Shown: positions 14,534 through 22,718, counted from the stretch's first letter. The stretch: 22,920 bases of DNA from an uncultured Veillonella sp. (GCF_937981445.1 NZ_CALJON010000010.1:1-22920); one strand, 5' to 3'. Numbers and translations are program-made. Notes: generated from the letters alone by a model not told the origin.

Positions 14534-14833
14534 ATGGATATATTGATTTTATTTACTGATTATTATTTAGCAAACAAGGCCGATGCCCTATTGGCGAAAT
14601 CAGACATAGCCTATCGACTGATTCCGACACCAATAAGTTTGCAAAATACCTGTGGACTCTGTATTTTACTAAAAGTTGAGCAGTTAGAACGCACTTCCTT
14701 GTGGAGCGTTGTTAGAACTGTGCTAGGCCTTTTTAAAGAGGAACAAATATCACATTCTGGCTTATACGAGTATAGTAAAAAGAACGCTATTTGTAGAAAA
14801 ATTTCCTATAAGGAGCTTGCGCAATTCAAATAG
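14534..14833 (+). CDS. DUF3343 putative selenium/sulfur carrier-like protein
   Basis: A 99-aa protein of the DUF3343 family, which recurs next to selD and yedF and is described as a putative Se/S carrier-like protein. It starts MDILILFTDYYLANKADALL and has the family's PTP...CGLCI segment (residues about 32-43), where the cysteines could carry selenium or sulfur. It begins 27 bases after yedF and is followed by a hairpin terminator, so it is the last gene of the DUF951-selD-yedF operon. Function is inferred from context. Confidence 0.82.
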   Translation: MDILILFTDYYLANKADALLAKSDIAYRLIPTPISLQNTCGLCILLKVEQLERTSLWSVVRTVLGLFKEEQISHSGLYEYSKKNAICRKISYKELAQFK

Positions 14834-14887
14834 TAGTACGAATGTATCATTGAGTTGAGGGCGTTATACACTACTAGGGAAAGAGAG

Positions 14888-14934
14888 AAAAGGAGTCATC
14901 ATAGAGCATTGTGCTCTTGTGATGACTCCTTTTA
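14888..14934. terminator. Bidirectional terminator after the selenium operon
   Basis: AGGAGTCATCA (14891-14901) pairs with TGATGACTCCT (14920-14930), with an inner GAGCA-TTG-TGCTC hairpin, an A-run on the left and TTTT on the right. Confidence 0.85.
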
Positions 14935-14968
14935 ATTTATTTATTACGTAAGTAGTTATTCATTATGC

Positions 14969-15002
14969 AATGAGTTCCCTTAGTATAATGAGGGAACTCA
15001 TT
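14969..15002. terminator. Hairpin downstream of the glycosyltransferase gene
   Basis: AATGAGTTCCCT (14969-14980) pairs with AGGGAACTCATT (14991-15002). It lies 11 bases from the 3' end of the minus-strand gene. No T-run follows on either strand, so termination is likely but unproven. Confidence 0.55.
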
Positions 15003-15013
15003 ATTTAAATGCT

Positions 15014-15871
15014 TTATTCATTATGTAAATCTTCTTGTTCTTTTCTAGCAATATCTTCATCCGTTAATGGTTTAGCTAGGTTAAGATCACTGTAATAGGC
15101 TTTGTCTGCTTCGGCTGCGCTTATAATGCCTTGTTGGGCCATAAGATTTAATACGGTTCGTTGCCGTGCTTTAGCCGCTTTATAATTAGTAAATGGATTA
15201 TAATAGGACGGAGCTTGTGGCATGCCAGCGAGCAGCGCTGATTGGGCTAAGGTCAAATTCTGTGGGTCCGTATCAAAATAGCCTTCGCTAGCCTGTTTTA
15301 GACCATAATAGTCATTACCAAAATAAATTGTATTTAAATACATGGCAAGGATTTCATCCTTTGTATAATAATACTCCATTAAATAGGCCAATAGTACTTC
15401 TTCGACTTTGCGAGACATAATACGCTTGGACGAGAGAAAGAGATTCTTTACTAACTGTTGCGTAATGGTGCTTCCGCCTTCAAGGGTTTCACCGGCTGTT
15501 AGATTGGTGTAAAAAGCGCGAGCAATGCCAAAGGCATCTATGGCGCCATGGTCATAATATCGCTTGTCCTCCGTGGCCACTAAAGCTATTTTTAAGTCTT
15601 TGCTAATAGCGTCTCCTTTAACACGCTGACTTTGTGGCACCCGTTGATTCATAGCTGTTTCTACAGCGTCTTCAAAATGGAATAGACGATAAATACGATC
15701 TGTACGTGTCAACTGGTCTTCAGAGGATTCCAGTTGTTGTTCTTTAGTTGTTTGTGGTCCCCGCTCAGACCCTGTTGTTTCTGGTGTGTAGCCAGCGAAC
15801 CAATAAAGGCCAGCACCTAAGATAACAAAAAGTACTATAAGCTTTATGAGCCATGAGAATAATTTTTTCAT
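15014..15871 (-). CDS. Monofunctional peptidoglycan glycosyltransferase (GT51)
   Basis: Membrane-anchored enzyme that polymerises lipid II into glycan strands outside the membrane. The 285-aa protein has one N-terminal membrane segment (residues about 9-26), a short Thr/Gln-rich linker, and a GT51 domain: catalytic E101 in ATEDKRYYDHG, GGSTITQQLVKN at 132-143, RKVEEVLLAY around 154-163, and YLNTIYFGN at 178-186. It stops after this domain, so there is no penicillin-binding transpeptidase domain; it could be called MtgA-like or a truncated PBP1-like protein. The start ATG 15871 has only a weak ribosome site. Apparently monocistronic. Confidence 0.92.
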   Translation of the reverse strand: MKKLFSWLIKLIVLFVILGAGLYWFAGYTPETTGSERGPQTTKEQQLESSEDQLTRTDRIYRLFHFEDAVETAMNQRVPQSQRVKGDAISKDLKIALVATEDKRYYDHGAIDAFGIARAFYTNLTAGETLEGGSTITQQLVKNLFLSSKRIMSRKVEEVLLAYLMEYYYTKDEILAMYLNTIYFGNDYYGLKQASEGYFDTDPQNLTLAQSALLAGMPQAPSYYNPFTNYKAAKARQRTVLNLMAQQGIISAAEADKAYYSDLNLAKPLTDEDIARKEQEDLHNE

Positions 15872-16020
15872 GGCTCTATCATATCATTAAGAATTAAAAT
15901 AATATAGTTATTTATAAATAAAATAGACAATAATTTGTGGGCACATGTACTAGAAAAATAGAAAATTTGTGTATCTCTGTATTAAAATTTAAAAAAGTGA
16001 GTATAAATTTACAAAAATGC

Positions 16021-16049
16021 TTGCATTAATATTCACTAGTGTGTATAAT
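16021..16049 (+). promoter_or_regulatory. argGH promoter with ArgR-type box
   Basis: A perfect TATAAT (16044-16049) has TTGCAT 17 bases upstream (16021-16026). TGCATTAATATTCA (16022-16035) overlaps the -35 and fits the arginine-repressor half-site pair TGnATnnnnATnCA exactly, so repression by ArgR with arginine is expected. In the leader, CCCTCT (16080-16085) can pair with AGAGGG (16113-16118). Confidence 0.65.
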
Positions 16050-16162
16050 ATGGTTCATGAATTTAAAACAAATGCATTTCCCTCTAAAAGGATTCTAAAG
16101 AGATAGTAATTAAGAGGGAGAACTCTATAGGAGCGCAATAAGAGAATTAAGAGGTGTTTATC

Positions 16163-17398
16163 ATGAGTGAAGTTAAAACTGCAACAAAGAAAGAATTAAA
16201 CAAAGTCGTATTAGCTTATTCAGGTGGGCTTGACACATCTGTCATCATTCCTTGGTTAAAGGAACATTATGGTTGCGAAGTTATCGCCGTATGCTGCAAT
16301 TTAGGGCAACCTGAAGACTATGATGCAGTAGAGAAGAAAGCTATTAAATCTGGTGCATCTAAGGCGTATATTTTAGATGTAAAAGAAGAGTTTGTAGCTG
16401 AATATATTTGGCCTACTGTTAAGGCTGGTGCCGTATATGAAGGCAAATATTTACTAGGAACTTCATTTGCCCGTCCTTTAATTGCTAAGAAATTAGTGGA
16501 AGTGGCTAAGGCAGAAGGAGCCGATGCTATCGCTCATGGTGCTACTGGTAAGGGGAATGACCAAGTTCGTTTTGAACTTACTATTAAAGCTTTGGCACCA
16601 AATACTAAGATTATTGCGCCATGGCGCGAATGGGAACTCAAATCCCGTGAAGACTGCATGGAATTTGCAGCTAAGCATGATATTCCGGTGGTAGCAACTA
16701 AATCTCATCCATATAGCATGGACCAAAATGTATGGCATTTATCCCATGAAGGTGGCGATTTAGAAGATCCTGCTAATGCACCAAAGGATGATGTATATCT
16801 TGTAAGTAAATCTCCTGAGCAGGCACCTGATGCAGTGACAGAAGTGAGTATTGAGTTTGAAAATGGCGTACCTGTTAAAGTCAATGGTCAAGCTGGTACA
16901 CCACTGGCACTCTTAGAAACATTGAATAAATTAGGTGCTGCCAATGGTATCGGTATTGTAGATATTGTTGAAAACCGTTTAGTAGGTATGAAATCTCGTG
17001 GCATTTATGAAAACCCAGGTGGCGCTATCATTATGTATGCACATCGTGAACTCGAATATCTTTGCTTAGATCGTGCTACGTATCATTATAAGGAAATGAT
17101 CGCTAATAAATATGCAGAGCTTGTGTACGATGGTATGTGGTTCTCACCATTAATGGCAGCATTACAAGCGTTTGTAGATGAAACACAGAAAACTGTGACC
17201 GGTACAGTGAATTTGAAGCTCTATAAAGGTAATATTATTAGTGCTGGTTCTACTTCACCATATTCTTTATACAATCAAGAATTTGTAACTTTTGAAGAAG
17301 ACGAAGTATATAACCAACAAGATGCAGAAGGGTTTATTAATTTATTTGGGTTACCACTTAAGATTAATGCATTGATGAAAGAAAAGGCAGGTAAATAA
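16163..17398 (+). CDS. argG: ArgG, argininosuccinate synthase
   Basis: Joins citrulline and aspartate with ATP to make argininosuccinate, the seventh step of arginine synthesis (EC 6.3.4.5), in the cytoplasm. The 411-aa product has the ATP-binding P-loop YSGGLDTS at 19-26, GTSFARPLIAKKLVE, HGATGKGNDQVRFE and the C-terminal GSTSPYSLYNQEFVTFEED. Length is typical. The ATG at 16163 has AAGAGG eight bases upstream and is preferred to a GTG at 16154 inside that site. argH begins at the base after its stop codon, so the two are translated from one mRNA. Confidence 0.97.
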   Translation: MSEVKTATKKELNKVVLAYSGGLDTSVIIPWLKEHYGCEVIAVCCNLGQPEDYDAVEKKAIKSGASKAYILDVKEEFVAEYIWPTVKAGAVYEGKYLLGTSFARPLIAKKLVEVAKAEGADAIAHGATGKGNDQVRFELTIKALAPNTKIIAPWREWELKSREDCMEFAAKHDIPVVATKSHPYSMDQNVWHLSHEGGDLEDPANAPKDDVYLVSKSPEQAPDAVTEVSIEFENGVPVKVNGQAGTPLALLETLNKLGAANGIGIVDIVENRLVGMKSRGIYENPGGAIIMYAHRELEYLCLDRATYHYKEMIANKYAELVYDGMWFSPLMAALQAFVDETQKTVTGTVNLKLYKGNIISAGSTSPYSLYNQEFVTFEEDEVYNQQDAEGFINLFGLPLKINALMKEKAGK

Positions 17399-18823
17399 AT
17401 GGCTAAACTTTGGGGTGGCCGTTTTACAAAGGGTACTGATAAAGCGGTAGAAGACTTTACGTCTTCTATCGCTTTTGACGCCCGTATGTATGCGGAAGAT
17501 ATTGCAGGCAGTAAGGCTCATGCCACTATGTTGGCGAAACAAGGAATTATTTCTGAAGAAGACTGTCAAGCTATTGTAGAAGGGCTTACAAAAATAAAGG
17601 CGCAAATTGAAGCGGGAGACTTTGAATTCTCCGTAGGGCTTGAAGATATTCATATGAATATTGAAAAACGGCTTACCGATGCTATTGGTGAAGCTGGTGG
17701 ACGGCTTCATACAGGGCGGAGCCGCAATGATCAATGTGCAGTGGCTCTTCATATGTATGTGCGTAAAGCTGTAGTCCATATGGGGGAACTCTTAGTAGAT
17801 ATTCAAAAAGCCTTGGTTGAAGTGGCGGAGAAATATGACGATGTCATTATGCCTGGATATACTCATTTGCAACGGGCTCAACCCGTGCTCTTTGGGCATC
17901 ATATGATGGCCTATTGTTCCATGTTTCAACGTGATTTTGACCATTTAGGTTTAATTTTTAAACATGCTGATGTTATGCCTCTTGGGGCTGGCGCGTTAGC
18001 CGGAACGACGTACGATATTGATCAAAGTATCACTCAAGAATTATTGGGCTTTAGTAAAATTTATGAAAATAGTATGGATGCGGTTAGTGACCGTGACTAT
18101 ATTTTAGAATTTTTACATTTTGCCGCCACTACTATGATGCATTTAAGCCGTATGAGTGAAGAGCTCATTTTGTGGTCTAGTACAGAATTCGGCTTTATTG
18201 AGCTCGATGATGCACATTGCACAGGGTCTAGCATTATGCCGCAGAAGAAGAATCCTGATGTATGTGAATTAGTACGAGGCAAAACAGGTCGTATTTATGG
18301 ACATTTGCTAGGTTTATTGACGACTATGAAAGGTCTGCCTTTAACATATAATAAAGATATGCAAGAAGACAAAGAGGGCATTTTTGATACCATTGATACC
18401 TTGCACTTTGCTCTTTCCATTACAGCCGCCATGTTACGAAAGATGACTGTTAAAGGAGACCGCATGCATGCTGTGTTGGCTAGCGATTTTTCTAATGCTA
18501 CCGATATGGCCGATTATTTAGCGAAAAAAGGTGTTCCTTTTAGAGAAGCTCATGCTATTGTAGGGGCTGCAGTACAGCACTGCATTCAAAATCATTGTGT
18601 GTTGCTTGATTTAACCTTGGAGGACTTTAAGAGCATATCCCCTGTATTTGAGGCCGATATTTTAGAGGCCATTACCATTGAAGCGTGCATACAGGGCCGT
18701 AAAAATTATAGCGGGACAGCACCAGAATGTGTGGCTCGTCAGCGTAAAGTCGCGAAGGCCATAATTGATGAAGAAGAAGGGCAAATTGAAACATGGCATG
18801 GTATAGCCTATTCCATTGAGTAA
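17399..18823 (+). CDS. argH: ArgH, argininosuccinate lyase
   Basis: Splits argininosuccinate into arginine and fumarate (EC 4.3.2.1), the last step of arginine synthesis. The 474-aa product has the fumarase/aspartase superfamily signature GSSIMPQKKNP at residues 276-286, plus LWGGRFTKGTDKAVEDF at the N-terminus, TGRSRNDQCAVALHMY and YTHLQRAQPVLFGHH. Length is normal. The start codon directly follows the argG stop with no gap, so translation is probably coupled. No clear hairpin terminator follows within about 100 bases. Confidence 0.97.
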   Translation: MAKLWGGRFTKGTDKAVEDFTSSIAFDARMYAEDIAGSKAHATMLAKQGIISEEDCQAIVEGLTKIKAQIEAGDFEFSVGLEDIHMNIEKRLTDAIGEAGGRLHTGRSRNDQCAVALHMYVRKAVVHMGELLVDIQKALVEVAEKYDDVIMPGYTHLQRAQPVLFGHHMMAYCSMFQRDFDHLGLIFKHADVMPLGAGALAGTTYDIDQSITQELLGFSKIYENSMDAVSDRDYILEFLHFAATTMMHLSRMSEELILWSSTEFGFIELDDAHCTGSSIMPQKKNPDVCELVRGKTGRIYGHLLGLLTTMKGLPLTYNKDMQEDKEGIFDTIDTLHFALSITAAMLRKMTVKGDRMHAVLASDFSNATDMADYLAKKGVPFREAHAIVGAAVQHCIQNHCVLLDLTLEDFKSISPVFEADILEAITIEACIQGRKNYSGTAPECVARQRKVAKAIIDEEEGQIETWHGIAYSIE

Positions 18824-18876
18824 GGATGGCTGGTTACAAGATTATACGTGTGAGAAAACTAGGGCATGAAAATACC

Positions 18877-18904
18877 TTGAGAGTCCATGAGAATGTGATA
18901 CAAT
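18877..18904 (+). promoter_or_regulatory. Promoter of the HD-domain gene
   Basis: TTGAGA (18877-18882) and TACAAT (18899-18904) are 16 bases apart, each 5 of 6 to consensus, and the -10 is preceded by TGA (extended type). It lies 36 bases before the start codon. Confidence 0.65.
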
Positions 18905-18939
18905 AAGTAAAACATGTGTTTTATGAAGGAGGGATTTAT

Positions 18940-19530
18940 ATGCATGAATCTAAATTAAGTAGAGATGAGGCTATAGCTTTATTAAAACAGTACAATAAGG
19001 AACCATTTCATTTGCAACATGCGTTTACTGTGGAAGCGGTAATGAAATGGTATGCCAAAGAGCTTGGTTTTGAAGCAGAAAGCGACTATTGGGGGACGGT
19101 GGGCTTACTTCATGACCTAGATTTTGAAATGTATCCAGAGGCACATTGTGTAAAGGCTCAGGAATTGCTTAAAGAGGCCGGTGTTGGTGAAGATATGATC
19201 TATTCTATCTGTTGCCATGGCTATGGTTTATGCATTGATTGGGAGCCAAAAGAATTGATGGAGCAAGTATTGTTTGCTGCCGATGAATTGACCGGTTTAA
19301 TTGGCGCTGCTGCATTAATGCGTCCATCAAAGTCTACTAAGGACATGGAATTAAAGAGTCTGAAAAAGAAGTTTAAGGATAAAAAATTTGCTGCTGGCTG
19401 TTCTCGTGATGTGATTCGTCAAGGGGCAGAACGTTTGGGCTGGGAGCTAGATGAACTTTTGAATAAGACTTTACTAGCTATGCAGGCTAGTGAAGACGAC
19501 ATTGCCGCGCAATACGAGGCTCACCAATAA
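18940..19530 (+). CDS. HD-domain protein, putative metal-dependent hydrolase
   Basis: A 196-aa protein with an HD fold of the kind in metal-dependent phosphohydrolases. Visible metal-ligand candidates are H27 (LQHAFTVEA), the HD pair H58-D59 in GLLHDLDFE, histidines in CCHGYG, and D in FAADELTGLI. This pattern is common in small uncharacterised 'HDIG/HD domain' proteins of Bacillota. Substrate unknown; it need not be a nucleotide. The ATG 18940 follows AAGGAGGG (18926-18933) at 6 bases, better than an upstream ATG at 18916. It has its own promoter downstream of argH. Confidence 0.85.
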   Translation: MHESKLSRDEAIALLKQYNKEPFHLQHAFTVEAVMKWYAKELGFEAESDYWGTVGLLHDLDFEMYPEAHCVKAQELLKEAGVGEDMIYSICCHGYGLCIDWEPKELMEQVLFAADELTGLIGAAALMRPSKSTKDMELKSLKKKFKDKKFAAGCSRDVIRQGAERLGWELDELLNKTLLAMQASEDDIAAQYEAHQ

Positions 19531-19633
19531 ATCAATGTATACTCGATAAACATGTTGTTTTGCAAAATGTCATATACAGTGGATTGGTACATTTGCTAGG
19601 TGAGGTCATCACTAAATTAAAGTTTAATATAAG

Positions 19634-19711
19634 ACGCTTGTTAATATGCTTCTCCTTAGATTTAGGTAGTACCTAAATCTAAGAAGAGAGTCTGTTAATA
19701 GGCGTTTTTTT
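19634..19711 (+). terminator. Long hairpin terminator
   Basis: CTTAGATTTAGGT (19655-19667) pairs with ACCTAAATCTAAG (19671-19683) around AGT. An outer stem, ACGCTTGTTAATA with TGTTAATAGGCGT, closes using three G-U pairs, and seven T follow (19705-19711). It stands about 100 bases after the HD gene. GACAAA/TTTGTC (19717-19737) and AACTTAT/ATAAGTT (19721-19745) follow it and exclude each other. Confidence 0.8.
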
Positions 19712-19901
19712 GTTGAGACAAACTTATAAGATTTGTCGATAAGTTGCTTTTAACCTTATGGGAAAACATATATGTTAATTGGATTCTATAGAACTATAGG
19801 GAGAATAGGCCTGTCTTTCCTAAGCTTCATAGAGTAAATGTATGAGTTCGTCTTAGTTGGTTCAAATTTATTCAAATCGTGTAATAAAAATGACGAAGAA
19901 T

Positions 19902-19978
19902 TTTATCTCTTTAATGAGATAAAGTGGCAAGAATCCCTTTATATGGTTGTTTACAGTTTTTTTTAGAATTAATATGAT
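19902..19978 (+). promoter_or_regulatory. potE promoter with upstream palindrome
   Basis: TTTACA (19950-19955) and TATGAT (19973-19978) are 17 bases apart, each 5 of 6 to consensus. A palindrome TTTATCTC-N6-GAGATAAA (19902-19923) lies 26 bases upstream of the -35 and is a candidate operator. Transcription from here would give a leader of about 300 nt before potE. Confidence 0.65.
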
Positions 19979-20055
19979 ATTATTTTAAATTTTTTGTAAA
20001 CTAGATGATATATTCTGATGAGAAAAAAGCCTTTGATTATAGGGGGTTACATGTT

Positions 20056-20133
20056 ATGATGTATGCGAAAAAAGAAGTGAAAAAACACTCTGTTGAAGTG
20101 ACAATAGACACTTTTATTATCTTAGTTCGGTAG
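20056..20133 (+). CDS. Candidate leader peptide of potE (25 aa)
   Basis: AGGGGG (20041-20046) is followed after 9 bases by ATGATG and an open frame of 25 codons, beginning MMYAKKEVKK and ending DTFIILVR. It lies in the long potE leader. A second frame of 16 codons (20164-20214, beginning MLCRILHPRTSRK) lacks a ribosome site. No similarity to a named peptide is claimed. Confidence 0.35.
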   Translation: MMYAKKEVKKHSVEVTIDTFIILVR

Positions 20134-20150
20134 ATGCAGGGAGGCTGCAT
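20134..20150 (+). promoter_or_regulatory. Hairpin with a ribosome-binding motif in its loop
   Basis: ATGCAG-GGAGG-CTGCAT forms a 6-bp stem with a GGAGG loop directly after the stop codon of the leader ORF. The loop is a perfect Shine-Dalgarno sequence, yet no start codon lies at a proper distance. The rest of the leader (20151-20280) holds AATAC-TAC-GTATT and little else. Confidence 0.4.
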
Positions 20151-20288
20151 TAAAAAACTACATATGTTATGTCGAATACTACATCCACGCACATCCCGCA
20201 AGGACTGGTATTGACAGCGGTCATGTTATAAGTAGCAATGTGGTAGGTTACACAAATACTACGTATTGATATGAGGGAGGAATGATAC

Positions 20289-21611
20289 ATGAAAAGCACC
20301 GCTAAAAAAATGTCTGTATTCCAGCTAACTACACTCGTAGCAGCTAATATGTTGGGCGCTGGAATTATTATGTTACCTACAAAGCTCGCAGAAGTAGGAA
20401 CTATTTCCGTTTTGTCATGGCTAATCACAGCCGTTGGGTCTTTGATTTTAGCTCACATTTTTGCTCAATGTGGCATGTTTACCACTCGTTCAGGAGGAAT
20501 GGGCGGTTATTCTGAATATGCGTTTGGCAGAACCGGACATTTTATGGCAAACTACTCATATGCCATCTCATTGGTAATTGCTAATGTAGCTATTGCTATT
20601 TCAGCTGTAGGCTACACAGCAGTTCTGTTCAATTGGTCTTTAAGCCCAGTACAACTTAGTTTGGCTACTATTGCTTTATTGTGGTTAGCTGCCTTATTAA
20701 ATTTTGGCGGTAATGCTCGTACTGGTAAAATTAGTAATGTAACTGTATGGGGCTCAATTCTTCCTGTACTATTTGTTAGCACCTTTGGTTGGTTCTGGTT
20801 TGATCCAGAATTATATAAAACTGTATGGAATCCTAATCAAATGCCTTTCTTCAGCGCTGTTAGTGAATCCATTACATTAACTCTTTGGGCGTTCCTTGGA
20901 TTTGAATCAGCAGCTGCGAATATGGACGCTGTAGAAAATCCAAAGAAAAATGTACCAATTGCAACATTTTTTGGCACTCTTGCAGTAGCGGTGATTTATG
21001 TATTGTCTACTAATATTATGGCTGGTATCGTGCCTAATTTAGATTTGTTACATTCCACAGCACCATTTGGTCTCGTATTTGCACACATGTTTAATGAAAC
21101 TGTTGGGCATATTGTTATGGCCATGATGATTATTGCTTGCTGTGGTGCTATCCTTTGCTGGCAGTTTACTTTATCTCGTGTATTTAAAAGTGCTGCTGAA
21201 GAAGGATTCTTCCCTAAAGTATTCTCCCGTGTTAATAAGGCTGATGCACCAGTACGGGGTTTAATTATTTTATTAATTGTACAAACAGCGCTAGCTTTGA
21301 TGACTACAAATGAAAATTTAAGCCATCAATTTGAAAATCTTGTTAATTTAGCTGTTGTAACCAATGTATTCCCTTATATTCTTTGCTGCATTTCCGTTAA
21401 TATTTTATTAAAAGAAGAAAATGCATCCTTGTTTATTCGCCGTAGTATTGCAGGCTTGAGCTTCTTTGCTCTGTTATACTCTATATACGCTATGTATGCG
21501 GCTGGTGAAGGGCCACTTATTGGTGGTATTACTGCTATCGTCTTAGGCTATATTGGATATCAAGTAGTATTTAATTTGATTCCTAAAGTGGCAGAACTTC
21601 GCAAAGGATAA
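20289..21611 (+). CDS. potE: PotE, putrescine/ornithine antiporter (APC superfamily)
   Basis: Membrane antiporter that exchanges putrescine for ornithine or takes up putrescine. The 440-aa protein matches E. coli PotE (439 aa) along its length from memory: GAGIIMLPTKLAEVGTIS, TRSGGMGGYSEYAFGRTGHF, ANVAIAISAVGYT, ALWAFLGFESAAANMD-type text, TAPFGLVFAHMF and NLAVVTNVFPYIL, with about 12 membrane helices. The start ATG 20289 has GGGAGG eight bases upstream. No ornithine decarboxylase is adjacent in this window, unlike the speF-potE pair of enteric bacteria, so the partner enzyme must be elsewhere or this serves transport alone. A terminator follows. Confidence 0.9.
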   Translation: MKSTAKKMSVFQLTTLVAANMLGAGIIMLPTKLAEVGTISVLSWLITAVGSLILAHIFAQCGMFTTRSGGMGGYSEYAFGRTGHFMANYSYAISLVIANVAIAISAVGYTAVLFNWSLSPVQLSLATIALLWLAALLNFGGNARTGKISNVTVWGSILPVLFVSTFGWFWFDPELYKTVWNPNQMPFFSAVSESITLTLWAFLGFESAAANMDAVENPKKNVPIATFFGTLAVAVIYVLSTNIMAGIVPNLDLLHSTAPFGLVFAHMFNETVGHIVMAMMIIACCGAILCWQFTLSRVFKSAAEEGFFPKVFSRVNKADAPVRGLIILLIVQTALALMTTNENLSHQFENLVNLAVVTNVFPYILCCISVNILLKEENASLFIRRSIAGLSFFALLYSIYAMYAAGEGPLIGGITAIVLGYIGYQVVFNLIPKVAELRKG

Positions 21612-21678
21612 CTGCTTGTTGTGTAAGTTTTATAGCTTGTAGGTTATGAGCAACAAATTTTACAACATATAATATAGA

Positions 21679-21722
21679 GACTACAACTACTGTGGTATAA
21701 TTAGTAGTTGTAGTCTTTTTTT
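21679..21722 (+). terminator. Rho-independent terminator of potE
   Basis: GACTACAACTACT (21679-21691) pairs with AGTAGTTGTAGTC (21703-21715), followed by seven T. Confidence 0.95.
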
Positions 21723-21758
21723 ATTAGCTTGTAAAAAGACTAATAGTACAATATGGTA

Positions 21759-21797
21759 TTGAGAAAAAAGAGCACATAATTATGATATATTATGTGC
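21759..21797 (+). promoter_or_regulatory. lysR-type promoter with overlapping palindrome
   Basis: TTGAGA (21759-21764) and TATGAT (21781-21786) are 16 bases apart. GCACATAAT (21772-21780) and ATTATGTGC (21789-21797) form a perfect 9-bp inverted repeat that brackets the -10, suggesting autoregulation by the LysR protein encoded just downstream. Confidence 0.65.
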
Positions 21798-21809
21798 AGG
21801 GGAGATAAT

Positions 21810-22718
21810 ATGACATTATTACAGTTAAAATATGTAGTAGCCGTAGCGAACTGTGGCTCTATGAATAAGGCTGCTAAGGAGCTTTTTATTGCCCAACCGA
21901 GTTTGACAGCCGCCATTAAAGAGCTCGAGCAAGAATTAGGGATTACTATTTTTTCGCGCACTAATAAAGGTGTGGTGCTGTCTGCTGATGGAGAAGAATT
22001 TTTAGGTTATGCGCGACAAGTTATGGAGCAGACTACGCTCATTGAGGAAAAATATTTTGGGCAGTCCTCTGTAAAACATCAATTTTGTGTGTCCACTCAG
22101 CATTATTCCTTTGCCGTTGAAGCTTTTGTGGATGTATTAAAGTCCTATGGTGGCAATGAATATGATTTCCGTATTCGGGAAACACAGACCTATGAAATTA
22201 TCGAAGATGTAGCTAAACTGCGCAGTGAAATTGGCATTTTATATTTAAACGAATATAATGAGACGATTTTACGCAAAGAGTTTAAGCATTATGATTTGAC
22301 GTTTCATCGCTTATTTTTAGCTAAGCCTCATGTCTTTGTAAGCTCTTCTAGCCCTTTGGCGAAGAAGGATGTTATTACATTAGAAGACTTAGAGCCATAC
22401 CCTCGCTTGTCCTATGAACAAGGGTCTCATAACTCATTTTACTTTTCTGAAGAGGTGTTGAGCACTTTGGATCGACCTAAAGATATCGTGGTTTGTGACC
22501 GAGCGACTTTGTTCAATTTACTTATAGGCCTCAATGGCTATACTCTATGTAGTGGTGTGATTAGTGAGAAGTTAAATGGCCCTAATATTTTAGCGATTCC
22601 TCTTGATGTAGATGACCATATGGAAATTGGCTATATTCTTCACAATAAGGTGGCTCCAGGTAAATATTGCCAATTATATATTGATGCATTAAAACGCAAT
22701 ACAAGTGACCAAATTTAA
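21810..22718 (+). CDS. LysR-family transcriptional regulator
   Basis: A 302-aa regulator with an N-terminal winged helix-turn-helix (MTLLQLKYVVAVANCGSM, AAKELFIAQPSLTAAIKELE, GITIFSRTNKGVVLSADG; residues about 1-65) and a C-terminal periplasmic-binding-like effector domain. The coinducer is unknown. The domain text (LGYARQVMEQ, FKHYDLTFHRLFLAKPHVFV) is typical of LysR regulators found in Bacillota. ATG 21810 is chosen since AGGGGAG sits just upstream; the ATG at 21792 precedes that site and lies inside the palindrome. It stands alone after potE, and control of potE is possible but unsupported. Confidence 0.93.
   Translation: MTLLQLKYVVAVANCGSMNKAAKELFIAQPSLTAAIKELEQELGITIFSRTNKGVVLSADGEEFLGYARQVMEQTTLIEEKYFGQSSVKHQFCVSTQHYSFAVEAFVDVLKSYGGNEYDFRIRETQTYEIIEDVAKLRSEIGILYLNEYNETILRKEFKHYDLTFHRLFLAKPHVFVSSSSPLAKKDVITLEDLEPYPRLSYEQGSHNSFYFSEEVLSTLDRPKDIVVCDRATLFNLLIGLNGYTLCSGVISEKLNGPNILAIPLDVDDHMEIGYILHNKVAPGKYCQLYIDALKRNTSDQI

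Noticed and set aside
15014..15871. Truncated bifunctional penicillin-binding protein
   Set aside because: The frame ends cleanly after the GT51 domain with a hairpin 11 bases later, and no transpeptidase remnants follow, so a monofunctional enzyme is the simpler reading.
20134..20288. T-box riboswitch before potE
   Set aside because: No AGGGTGG-type T-box sequence and no tRNA-pairing antiterminator were found.
20150..20428. Minus-strand 92-aa ORF opposite the potE start
   Set aside because: It mirrors the potE coding region and leader and lacks a ribosome-binding site.
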